Shown here: positions 1 to 6,463 of the stretch, one piece after another | Position numbering within the stretch: position 1 is the first letter of the stretch | Layout: every line of letters begins with the position of its first letter | DNA from: JBBIND01 sp037444075 | Lineage (GTDB): Bacteria > Acidobacteriota > Terriglobia > Bryobacterales > Bryobacteraceae | DNA length: 23,765 nt | Direction of reading: 5' to 3' | Assembly (NCBI GenBank): GCA_037444075.1 | Contig: JBBIND010000066.1 | Location: 1 to 23,765 of the forward strand | The notes under the pieces: generated by a model | Seen by the model: the letters and a program-made list of their open reading frames with translations, nothing else | Databases searched by the model: none | What the model was told of the DNA's origin: nothing | Made by a program: the position numbers and the translations under genes

Positions 1-378
1 GTTGCCGGTCTTGCCCAACGTGCCCGAGTACTGCCGCTCCACGCCTACCGAGTGCGTGCCCTGCTTGGGGAAACCGGTATCGTCGATCACCCACGCCGGG
101 TCCGGCTCCAGTTCCGCTGTCATGCGCTTGCCCAACTTCTCCCAGACCGGGTTCCAATCCCATGGACTCTGTCCAATGAATTGCTGCATTGCCTGTACGT
201 TGCCATCGGGCAGAAGTTGCGCCATGGGTTCAATGGATTTGCGTTCACCATTCAGCAGGAGGCCGCGCACGTACACGCTGCCCCACCGGCGGCGCTCACT
301 GCGCCCTACCGGCGCCAGCAGATCGACCAAGAACTGCTCCAGCCGCTTCCGACACCGCTCGATCTGGGCACTGGTCAT
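1..378 (-). CDS. IS701-type transposase, N-terminal part (runs off left edge)
   Basis: The minus strand reads open from an ATG at 378 to the window edge, about 126 codons with no stop. The protein begins MTSAQIERCRKRLEQFLVDL and continues with VGRSERRRWGSVYVRGLLL, a block on use of the sequence GERKSIEPMAQLLPDGNVQA, and then AWVIDDTGFPKQG and QYSGTLGKTGN. These blocks are characteristic of the DDE superfamily transposases of the IS701 family; the DDTG stretch carries the first catalytic Asp. Full-length members are around 400 residues, so only the first third is visible and I cannot say whether the gene is intact. It lies next to a repeat array and an IS3 remnant, so this end of the window is a mobile-element graveyard or hotspot. 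The family call is firm; activity is unknown. Confidence 0.9.
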   Translation of the reverse strand, partial: MTSAQIERCRKRLEQFLVDLLAPVGRSERRRWGSVYVRGLLLNGERKSIEPMAQLLPDGNVQAMQQFIGQSPWDWNPVWEKLGKRMTAELEPDPAWVIDDTGFPKQGTHSVGVERQYSGTLGKTGN

Positions 379-439
379 GCCCAAACATAACAGGTTATTT
401 CCGTGTCGTCAATACTTAACGTAGTAAGATTAGCTACCT

Positions 440-655
440 GGCAAACTAACGGTTTGCGTGCCCGCGTAGAGCGGGCTTCAGCTTGCTCACCGGTGGGTTC
501 GGCGCGCACAAGCTGAAGCTTATGCTACCTGCACAAGCTGAAGCTTATGCTACAAGGCAAACCAACGACTTGCGTGCCCGCGTAGAGCGAGCTTCAGCTT
601 GCTCACCGGTGGGTTCGGCGCGCACAAGCTGAAGCTTATGCTACAAGGCAAACCG
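440..655. repeat. Palindromic interspersed repeat, two full copies plus partial copies
   Basis: Two 89-bp copies lie at 440-528 and 556-644, identical except for a few substitutions at their left ends and one in the middle. Between them, 531-553 repeats the last 23 bases of the unit, and 645-655 restarts the first bases of another unit. Each copy contains an inverted repeat, CTTCAGCTTG and CAAGCTGAAG, around a loop of about 23 bases (arms near 476-485 and 508-517 in copy 1), so a transcript would fold into a hairpin. The unit has no coding potential that I recognise. It resembles REP/BIME-like repeats scattered in Solibacter-type genomes. The array abuts, and supplies the stop codon of, the truncated IS3 orfB, so it was probably placed there by insertion or recombination. 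Confidence 0.8.
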
Positions 656-778
656 CCGGCTCACGTACCGGCAAGTGGATCGCGGAATCTCCATCAGCTC
701 GCAGGCATGCCTCTGGCTCATGGCGTAAGCGTCCATCAGCCGCTGCACTTCCGCGCGTCGCGCTACGAGCCCAAGCGG
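641..778 (-). pseudogene. IS3-family transposase orfB fragment (5' end only)
   Basis: In the frame reached from orfA by a -1 shift, the minus strand encodes 45 residues including RRAEVQRLMDAYAMSQRHAC and ELMEIPRSTCRYVSRR. This is the beginning of IS3-family OrfB (compare the usual QRHACxLMxIPRSTYRYxSRR). After SRR the reading continues only FAL and a stop, and those last codons come from the palindromic repeat that starts near 652. The whole rve integrase domain with its DDE triad is therefore missing and the element cannot transpose on its own. Confidence 0.8.
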
Positions 779-1038
779 TTTTTTCGGATCACCGGCTGCG
801 AGGCGTCCTTGTCCAGGCTCAACTCCGCCACCAGGCGCTTCAACCGCGCATTCTCCTCGCGCAGTTGCTTCACCTCCTGTGCCTCGCTGACGTCCAGGCC
901 GCCGTACTTGGCTCGCCAGGCGTAGATCGTGTGGTGGCTCACCCCGTACTGCCGGGCCACCTCCCCGACCTTCCGCCCAGCCTCCATCTGCTTCAGCGCT
1001 TCAATGATCTGCGCTTCCGTGTGCCGGCTTCGGCTCAT
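763..1038 (-). CDS. IS3-family transposase OrfA
   Basis: This 91-residue protein has the helix-turn-helix of the HTH_Tnp_1 family over about residues 5-48 (RHTEAQIIEALKQMEAG, then VARQYGVSHHTIYAWRAKYG). A leucine-zipper segment follows (QLREENARLKRLVAELSLD), as usual for OrfA of the IS3 group. The length is normal (about 88-100). The ATG at 1038 is preceded by a purine-rich AAGGGGAAAG ribosome-binding stretch. The protein would bind the terminal repeats of the element and, after -1 frameshifting, form the N-terminus of OrfAB. Because orfB is cut off downstream, OrfA is an orphan and at most a DNA-binding relic. One possible end of the element lies near 1088-1105, where the minus strand reads TGACGTGAGCCCCG, but I cannot pair it with a second end. 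Confidence 0.88.
   Translation of the reverse strand: MSRSRHTEAQIIEALKQMEAGRKVGEVARQYGVSHHTIYAWRAKYGGLDVSEAQEVKQLREENARLKRLVAELSLDKDASQPVIRKNRLGS
778..784 (-). other. Programmed -1 frameshift site A AAA AAC (IS3 orfA/orfB)
   Basis: The minus strand reads cga aaa aac cgc in the orfA frame, a canonical X XXY YYZ slippery heptamer (A AAA AAC). A -1 slip there goes straight into the orfB frame with no intervening stop and yields RRAEVQRLMDAY and onward. The orfA stop is 13 nt past the heptamer. IS3 elements are known to make OrfAB by this mechanism. Confidence 0.75.
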
Positions 1039-1257
1039 CTCGCTTTCCCCTTTCCTTCGTCTTAAATCGTATTCCGATTCGGACGGAGGACGGGGCTCAC
1101 GTCACAGCCAACAACCCCAATTGATGGCCACCGACTGACAGCGCGTGAGGAAGTTGAGGGACGGCCGGGCGGGGAGGCTTCTCCCGCACTGACGTGGGAA
1201 TGGGCCTCAAACGCCGGCCCTTTCCGTCACCTTACCCCGCTTGCCGAGCCTAGAAAA

Positions 1258-1285
1258 GTGTCAAGGATGTCCTGTCACTTGACAC
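1258..1285. repeat. 8-bp perfect inverted repeat just downstream of ptb
   Basis: GTGTCAAG at 1258-1265 and CTTGACAC at 1278-1285 are perfect inverted arms around 12 bases that themselves contain GTCCTGTCA. It lies about 30 bp past the ptb stop. It has no T-run and is not a clear intrinsic terminator. It could be a solo insertion-sequence end or a regulator site. The rest of 1039-1317 shows no gene that I can support. Confidence 0.5.
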
Positions 1286-1317
1286 TCAGCATGCCCCACG
1301 GCTTCTTCAGCAGACGC

Positions 1318-2229
1318 CTAACCTTTGTGGTTGGCCACCAGCACCGCAAGTGCGATAGAGCGGAGCTTCGTCTCGGGCGTTTCGGCCCGGGAGAGGAAGA
1401 CCAACGGGACTTTCGCGCCCACCACGATGCCGCAGGATACGCCCTTGGCGAAATACACGATGGCGCGGTACAAAATGTTGGCTGCTTCAATATCGGGCGC
1501 GAGGAAGATGTCCGTATTCTCCACCAGCGGGCTGTCGATTCCCTTGCGTTCGGCGGCGAACCGGCTCAAGGGCGCATCCAGAGCGATTGGCCCGTCAACA
1601 AATCCTCCAGACAGTTCCCCAAGGCGGTTGAGAACAGCGAGTCCGGCTGCATCCACCGTGGCCACCATGTTTTCGTTGACCGACTCCACGGCGCAAAGGG
1701 CCGCCAGGTTCGGATTTGCAATTCCAATGGCGTGGGCCACGGTGAACGCATTGCGGCACAGTTCAGCTTTCTGCTCCAGGTTCGGGGCAATGTTGATGGC
1801 CGCGTCCGTCAAGAGCATGAGCCGGTCAAACCCGGGCACCTGGAAGACGATCACCTGGCTGAGCATGTGACCGGTGCGCAGACCGGACTGCCGGTCCAGC
1901 ACCGCGCGCGCCAGTTTGGCCGTGCTGATCTTGCCCTTCATGACGAATCCGGCTTGTCCTTCCCGCACGAACGCCACTGCCCGCCGGGCCGCCGCTTCGT
2001 CCTGAGGTTCATCGATCACCTGGTCAGCCGGGATATCCAGACCGGCCTCCGCCGCAAGCTGGAAAATCTCCGCCGCTCGGCCTATGTAAATGCCTTGAGC
2101 GAGGTTCAGTTCGGCCGCCTGCTTCATCGCCCCAATGACGTCGGGGTCATGCCCCGCCGCCACGGCTATGCGTACGGGACCTCGGGATCGCGCTTCCACT
2201 ACGAGTTCGTCAAGTGTTCTGAACATCAT
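1318..2229 (-). CDS. ptb: Phosphate butyryltransferase (phosphate acetyl/butyryltransferase family)
   Basis: This 303-residue protein belongs to the PTA_PTB family and would interconvert butyryl-CoA (or a related short acyl-CoA) plus phosphate with acyl phosphate and CoA in the cytoplasm. Family blocks seen are VMKGKISTAKL, GHMLSQVIVF, LTDAAINIAPNLEQK, VNENMVATVDAA, GPIALDAPLS, LVENTDIFLAPDIEAANILY and VVGAKVPLVFLSRAE. The short length and the GPIALDAP block fit Ptb rather than the longer acetyltransferase Pta. Two ATGs start it (2229 and 2226); a GGGAAAGGG stretch lies just upstream. A TATAAT box about 120 bp upstream may drive it. The usual partner, butyrate kinase, is not next to it: the downstream side is IS debris. 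Substrate preference cannot be read from the sequence. Confidence 0.88.
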   Translation of the reverse strand: MMFRTLDELVVEARSRGPVRIAVAAGHDPDVIGAMKQAAELNLAQGIYIGRAAEIFQLAAEAGLDIPADQVIDEPQDEAAARRAVAFVREGQAGFVMKGKISTAKLARAVLDRQSGLRTGHMLSQVIVFQVPGFDRLMLLTDAAINIAPNLEQKAELCRNAFTVAHAIGIANPNLAALCAVESVNENMVATVDAAGLAVLNRLGELSGGFVDGPIALDAPLSRFAAERKGIDSPLVENTDIFLAPDIEAANILYRAIVYFAKGVSCGIVVGAKVPLVFLSRAETPETKLRSIALAVLVANHKG

Positions 2230-2349
2230 GCCCTTTCCCGGCCGCTACTTCATCCCGTGAAACCGCCACTCGGTGTTCCCGCAATGGCCACTCGCTGCTC
2301 CGGCCGGCTGAGGTGTCCTCAATCATCCACGGCAGCAGTCCGTTGGTAG

Positions 2350-2378
2350 ATTATATGCCGAACTGCAGGCGCCGGGAA
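2350..2378 (-). promoter_or_regulatory. Candidate promoter for ptb
   Basis: On the minus strand a perfect TATAAT lies at 2355-2350. At 17-bp spacing the -35 is TTCCCG, matching the consensus at only three of six positions. It points at ptb and lies in the 270-bp gap between the FAH gene and ptb, which otherwise shows nothing recognisable. Confidence 0.4.
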
Positions 2379-2499
2379 TCGCTCCGCTTCGACGGGGGCA
2401 TGGGCCAGGCGCGGGGGCGAAGACGCGCACAAGCACCACGGCGGCTGGCGTTCCAACTGGCCGTTGGCGGATGGGCTTTCAGCGGGTGATTGTTGGCTG

Positions 2500-3363
2500 C
2501 TAAGCTGATGCCTCGGCTTCAACCGGATTGATCAGTTGCCCAAGACCTTGCACTTCGACGACCACCTCATCGCCGGGTTTCAGGTATCTCGGCGGTTTGC
2601 GCGCGAAGCCCACACCGGCCGGAGTACCTGTCGAGATGATGTCGCCGGGTTCCAGGGTGAACACGCTGGAAAGGTAAGCAATCAAGTCCGGCACGCGGAA
2701 AATAAGATGCCTGGTGTTGGACTGCTGCATCACTTCGCCGTTGAGGATCAGCCGGACGTCGAGTTGATGCGGGTCCGCCACCTCATCGGCCGTGACAATG
2801 TATGGCCCGATGGGAGCGAACGTGTCGAAAGTCTTCCCAATCAGCCATTGTGAGGTAGCCATCTGGTAATCGCGCGCGCTGACATCGTGGAAGTTGGTGT
2901 ATCCGCAGACGTGGCCGCGCCATGCCTCCGCCGCAATGTGCCGCCCGCCCTTGCCGATCACGACAGCCATCTCAGCCTCATAGTCCGGCTTGGCTGAGTT
3001 GCGGGGCAGGATGATGCTATCCCCCGGTCCGATGACGGTGGTCGGGAACTTGGAGAAAATGGTCGGTACCTCTGGAATCGGGAGATTCGATTCCTTGGCG
3101 TGGTCCGCGTAGTTCAACCCCACGCAGATGATTTTCGGCGGGCGCGGTATGGGGGCCATCAACCGCACTGAAGCAAGCTCATGCACGGCTTCCTCCGGCG
3201 GCGATACCGCAAACTCCGCTGCGCGGCGCATGCCTTCCTCGCCGGCTGCAAGCAAGGCCAGCATATCGGGGTATCCGGCGGCGGCGAGACCGACCACGCG
3301 GTCGTCGGAGCAAAGCCCCACTTCAGGTAGAGCACCCTTGCGCCGGAAAGTGACCAGCTTCAT
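2500..3363 (-). CDS. Fumarylacetoacetate hydrolase (FAH) family protein
   Basis: This 287-residue protein has an N-terminal FAH_N-like part (1-70) and a C-terminal FAH catalytic domain (about 75-282). The family signature PKIICVGLNYADHAKE is at 76-91. Metal-binding acidic residues are E129 and E131 (DYEAEMAVVIGK) and D160 (NFHDVSARDYQ); GKTFDTFAPIGP and STGTPAGVG are further conserved blocks. Family members hydrolyse or decarboxylate 2,4-diketo acids with a divalent metal, for example acylpyruvates or 2,4-diketo-3-deoxy sugar acids. The ATG at 3363 has GAGGAG about 10 nt upstream. It follows rpmB on the same strand. With the sugar-acid dehydratase divergent at 3853, a role in sugar-acid breakdown is plausible but inferred. 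Confidence 0.88.
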   Translation of the reverse strand: MKLVTFRRKGALPEVGLCSDDRVVGLAAAGYPDMLALLAAGEEGMRRAAEFAVSPPEEAVHELASVRLMAPIPRPPKIICVGLNYADHAKESNLPIPEVPTIFSKFPTTVIGPGDSIILPRNSAKPDYEAEMAVVIGKGGRHIAAEAWRGHVCGYTNFHDVSARDYQMATSQWLIGKTFDTFAPIGPYIVTADEVADPHQLDVRLILNGEVMQQSNTRHLIFRVPDLIAYLSSVFTLEPGDIISTGTPAGVGFARKPPRYLKPGDEVVVEVQGLGQLINPVEAEASA

Positions 3364-3393
3364 GACGGGTTAACTCCTCGCTTGGATTCCGCT

Positions 3394-3427
3394 CGCCTGA
3401 GCCCTACTCCGCGCGGGCGTTCAGGCG
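3394..3427 (-). terminator. Long hairpin spanning the rpmB stop codon
   Basis: CGCCTGAGCCC (3394-3404) pairs with GGGC (3415-3418) plus TCAGGCG (3421-3427), leaving a 2-nt bulge and a 10-nt loop: an 11-bp GC-rich stem. The TCA at 3421-3423 is the complement of the rpmB stop, so the structure includes the end of the reading frame. No T-run follows on the minus strand, so it may act as a pause, 3'-stabilising or attenuating structure rather than a classic intrinsic terminator. Confidence 0.45.
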
Positions 3428-3612
3428 GCTTTTTGGACTTTACCGTTGCGGATACAGGAAGTGCAAACGCGCAGCTTCTTGCGCGCTCCGTTGATGACCG
3501 CCCGGACAGTTTGAAGGTTGACGTTCCAGCGCCTGTTTGTCACGTTGTGCGCGTGGCTGATCCGGTGACCGAATTGCGGCCCCTTGCCGCAGATTTCACA
3601 AACTCTAGCCAT
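3421..3612 (-). CDS. rpmB: 50S ribosomal protein L28
   Basis: This 63-residue basic protein starts MARVCEICGKGPQFGHRISH and has the L28 core NVTNRRWNVNLQTVRA and KKLRVCTSCIRNGKV. Four cysteines (C5, C8, C50, C53) form the zinc-ribbon version of L28, in contrast to the cysteine-free paralogues used under zinc limitation in some bacteria. L28 is a late-assembling component of the large ribosomal subunit. It has its own well-formed promoter about 30 nt upstream of the start. A GGAG lies about 12 nt before the ATG. It stands alone here, without rpmG, between catabolic genes. Confidence 0.97.
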   Translation of the reverse strand: MARVCEICGKGPQFGHRISHAHNVTNRRWNVNLQTVRAVINGARKKLRVCTSCIRNGKVQKAA

Positions 3613-3648
3613 GTTACAGAAACTCCGTTGGTATGCGGGCGAATTTTC

Positions 3649-3677
3649 AGTGTATCAGCCCGGCCAAAGACTCGCAA
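3649..3677 (-). promoter_or_regulatory. Sigma70-like promoter for rpmB
   Basis: On the minus strand TTGCGA (3677-3672) and TACACT (3654-3649) are separated by exactly 17 bp. Transcription would begin near 3642, giving a leader of about 30 nt before the rpmB ATG at 3612. Confidence 0.6.
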
Positions 3678-3748
3678 CCCGAGGATAATCAGTGAAGTGC
3701 GCGGATCTTGCGGCATCCGCGCGAAGGCCGCCACTCCATTCTAACGTG

Positions 3749-3771
3749 CGGCCGCTTCGCTCTGGCGGCCG
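3749..3771. repeat. 7-bp perfect hairpin in the rpmB/dehydratase divergent gap
   Basis: CGGCCGC (3749-3755) and GCGGCCG (3765-3771) form a perfect stem with a 9-nt loop. It lies between two divergent genes (starts 3612 and 3853), so it may be a regulator site or an RNA structure in the leader of the plus-strand gene. No function is evident. Confidence 0.45.
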
Positions 3772-3852
3772 TTGACCGAAGAGGTGCTCTAGGCGAACCC
3801 GGAAGGCGTTTTGCCATCGGCGCCCTTTTCGTGAGATCCTGGCGCAACCGTC

Positions 3853-4971
3853 ATGAAAATCACTAACGTAGAAGCTATCTACCTGCGCCAGGAGCAAGTC
3901 CGCGAACTGTGCGATAGCGGGCAGGACGCCTTGATTGTGCGCGTGGAAACCGACGCCGGAATCACGGGCATCGGTGAGGTGGACTCGAATCCAATGGCCG
4001 CCAAGGGAGCCATCGAGGGTCCTTTTTCGCATACGACGGCCACCGGGTTGGCCCAGGTGGTGCTCGGCGAGGACCCGTTTGAAACCGAAAAGCTGTGGCA
4101 CAAGATGTACCGCGCCAACATTTACGGCGGCAGACGCGGCGCGGGCTTCCACGCCATGAGCGGCATCGACATCGCGCTTTGGGATATCAAGGGAAAGGCT
4201 CTGGGCATGCCGGTGTGGAAGTTGCTGGGTGGCGGCTTCCACCAGCAGATCCGCTGCTACGCCAGCTCGCTGTTCGGTGAAACGCCGGGGAAGACGCGGG
4301 AATTAGCGGCGCGTTACCGTGACCAGGGGTTTACGGCGGTGAAGTTTGGCTGGGACCCGATGGGGCGAGACCGTCAGACCGACGAGGCTCTGGTGCGGGA
4401 GGCGCGCGCCGGGTTGGGCATCGGCGCGGATTTGATGATCGATGCCGGACTCGTCTGGGACGCTAAGACGGCGCTGCAACGGGCCATCGCGTTCTCTGAG
4501 TACGACATTTTCTGGCTGGAGGAACCGTTGCGGCCGGATGACTATGAGGGCTATCGGAAACTCGCGGAAGCGACGCCGGTAAGAATAGCGGCGGGCGAAG
4601 AGGAGAGCGGGCGGGCGTCCTTCCTCGATTTGATGGACCGCGGCCGGATCGACGTGGTGCAAGTGGACCTGACGCGTTGCGGCGGCTTTACCGAGGCCAT
4701 GAAGATCGCCGCGCTGGCGTGGGACCGGGGGTTGCCCGTGGCCAATCACGGGTTCACCACGTACATCAATGTCACTGCGGCGCTGCATTGGCTGAACTCC
4801 ATTCCGAACGCGCTCATTTGCGAGTTTGTCGCCGAAGAGGAGACCAACCTGCGGGAGTTTGCGACGCGCGAGAAACTGAGAGCGAAGGACGGCTTCCTGT
4901 CCGTGCCCGATGCTCCGGGGCTGGGCGTCGAGCTGGACGAAGAGGCGATCGCGCGATACCGCGTAGCGTAA
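3853..4971 (+). CDS. Mandelate racemase/muconate lactonizing enzyme family protein, probable sugar-acid dehydratase
   Basis: This 372-residue enolase-superfamily enzyme has the N-terminal capping domain (1-130, ending HAMSGIDIALWDIKGKALGM) and a C-terminal TIM barrel. Metal ligands are D197 (LMIDAG), the Glu of WLEEP (223/224) and E249 (AAGEE). The mandelate-racemase-type His-Asp dyad is present: D272 (VQVDLTRCGGFTEAM) and H299 (VANHGF). K164 (KFGW) matches the first Lys of the KxK motif, but the second Lys is Gly/Trp, as in some acid-sugar dehydratases such as the rhamnonate group. A likely reaction is dehydration of an aldonate or aldarate to a 2-keto-3-deoxy acid; the sugar is unknown. The ribosome-binding site is weak. 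No transporter or dehydrogenase is adjacent. Confidence 0.88.
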   Translation: MKITNVEAIYLRQEQVRELCDSGQDALIVRVETDAGITGIGEVDSNPMAAKGAIEGPFSHTTATGLAQVVLGEDPFETEKLWHKMYRANIYGGRRGAGFHAMSGIDIALWDIKGKALGMPVWKLLGGGFHQQIRCYASSLFGETPGKTRELAARYRDQGFTAVKFGWDPMGRDRQTDEALVREARAGLGIGADLMIDAGLVWDAKTALQRAIAFSEYDIFWLEEPLRPDDYEGYRKLAEATPVRIAAGEEESGRASFLDLMDRGRIDVVQVDLTRCGGFTEAMKIAALAWDRGLPVANHGFTTYINVTAALHWLNSIPNALICEFVAEEETNLREFATREKLRAKDGFLSVPDAPGLGVELDEEAIARYRVA

Positions 4972-5119
4972 CGCGGGTCGGCTCAGGGCGGAGGCGCCCG
5001 TTTAGATCGGCCCCGTTCCCGCGGCGTTCCACCCGTGGCCTGTGGCGCGCGGACTCCGGCCGTCACCGGTGGCTTCAGGGTGAGGGCGGGCAGACGGGCT
5101 CGAGCCGCCAAAGGCTACA

Positions 5120-6463
5120 ATGGCCTTGATGGTTAGGCTATTGATCTTATTGGCATGTTGCGTCGGCTTGATAGGCGTTGCCGCCGCATCTGAGAAGGCA
5201 TTCCCCTTCGCTTACGATCAGCACGATTACCCCAACGGCTTACGGCTCATCACTATACCCACGGACTTCCCGAACGTTGTGTCCGTCTACATCGTCGTTC
5301 AGACTGGCTCGCGGAACGAAGTGGAGCCCGGCAAGAGCGGATTTGCTCACTTCTTCGAACACATGATGTTCCGCGGCACGAAGACGTTCCCGACGGCGCG
5401 CTATGAGGCGACGCTCAAGGAAGTCGGCGCCGCCTCGAACGCTTACACGACCGACGACCACACTGCCTACCACACGACTTTCTCCAAAGAAGACCTGGAG
5501 ACCGTCCTGATGATGGAGGCAGACCGGTTCCAGAACCTCGAGTATGCTGAGGACGTCTTCCGTACCGAGGCGTTGGCCGTGCTCGGCGAATACAACAAGA
5601 ACAGCGCCTCGCCCACGCAGAAGCTGTTCGAAGTGCTGCGCGATACGGCCTTCGACCGGCACACCTACAAGCACACCACCATGGGTTTTCTGCGCGACAT
5701 CGAAAAGATGCCCACCGAGTTCGAATACAGCAAGCTGTTTTTCGACCGCTATTACCGGCCCGAATACACGACGCTGATCGTCTGCGGCGACGTCACGGTG
5801 GAACGCTCGCGGGCGCTCGTGAACAAGTACTGGGGCCAGTGGAAGCGCGGAAGTTACCGGGCGGATATCCCCGCTGAGCCGGCGCCCAAAGGCGCGCGCG
5901 TGAACCACGTGAAATGGCCGACTCCCACGCTGCCCTGGGTAGCAGTGGCTTTCCGCGGACCGGCTTACTCGGACACCTCCAAGGAGTCAGTGGCGCTCAA
6001 CCTCGTGAGCTTCCTGGGATTTTCCGAGAGTTCGGCTCTGTACAAGAAACTGGTGATCGACGAGCAGCGCGTGGACGTCTTCACCGCCATGAACCCGGAC
6101 CGCACGGACCCGTACCTGTTCATAGTGCTGGCGCGCGTCAAGAAAGCCGACGACGTGGATGCCGTGCGGGATGAGATCCTCGCCACGCTGAAAGGTTTTA
6201 CGGAAAAGCCCGTCTCGGCGGAACGGCTGGTTGCGGCCAAGTCCCACCTCCGTTACAGGTTTGCCCTGGCGATGGACAACAGCGAAGCCATTGCCGCCGC
6301 GGTGACGCGGTTCGTGGCCCTGCGCCGCACGCCGGAAACCATCAACAACCTGTTTGCGCTCTACGGGCAGGTGACGCCTGAAGATGTGCAGAACATCGCC
6401 AGGCAATATTTCGTGGAGCAAGGCCGCACGGTGGTCACTCTGGGTGGAGGCGGATCCAAATGA
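5120..6463 (+). CDS. Secreted M16-family zinc metallopeptidase, catalytic subunit
   Basis: This 447-residue insulinase/pitrilysin-family protein begins with a signal peptide (about residues 1-23, LLILLACCVGLIGVAAAS). The inverted zinc motif HFFEH is at H77-E80-H81, and the third ligand is E157 in E-x6-E (EALAVLGE, 150-157), 76 residues after the second His, the spacing expected for the family. The catalytic domain is followed by a structural M16_C domain (about 200-420). It degrades peptides in a clam-shell cavity, usually as a heterodimer, in the periplasm. The next gene overlaps by 4 bp (ATGA) and encodes the inactive partner, so the two are translationally coupled. The start could be ATG 5120 or the in-frame ATG 5129; a TACAAT box exactly 7 nt before 5129 favours the latter as a leaderless start. 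Confidence 0.92.
   Translation: MALMVRLLILLACCVGLIGVAAASEKAFPFAYDQHDYPNGLRLITIPTDFPNVVSVYIVVQTGSRNEVEPGKSGFAHFFEHMMFRGTKTFPTARYEATLKEVGAASNAYTTDDHTAYHTTFSKEDLETVLMMEADRFQNLEYAEDVFRTEALAVLGEYNKNSASPTQKLFEVLRDTAFDRHTYKHTTMGFLRDIEKMPTEFEYSKLFFDRYYRPEYTTLIVCGDVTVERSRALVNKYWGQWKRGSYRADIPAEPAPKGARVNHVKWPTPTLPWVAVAFRGPAYSDTSKESVALNLVSFLGFSESSALYKKLVIDEQRVDVFTAMNPDRTDPYLFIVLARVKKADDVDAVRDEILATLKGFTEKPVSAERLVAAKSHLRYRFALAMDNSEAIAAAVTRFVALRRTPETINNLFALYGQVTPEDVQNIARQYFVEQGRTVVTLGGGGSK

Noticed and set aside
440..655. CRISPR array
   Set aside because: Only two full copies, the repeat is 89 bp and the spacer-like gap is itself a repeat fragment; no cas genes nearby.
1258..2349. 363-codon plus-strand open frame opposite ptb
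   Set aside because: Shadow of ptb; the antisense translation has no motifs.
4986..4999. GGGCG/CGCCC hairpin after the dehydratase stop
   Set aside because: The stem is only 5 bp with three T's after it; too weak to call a terminator.
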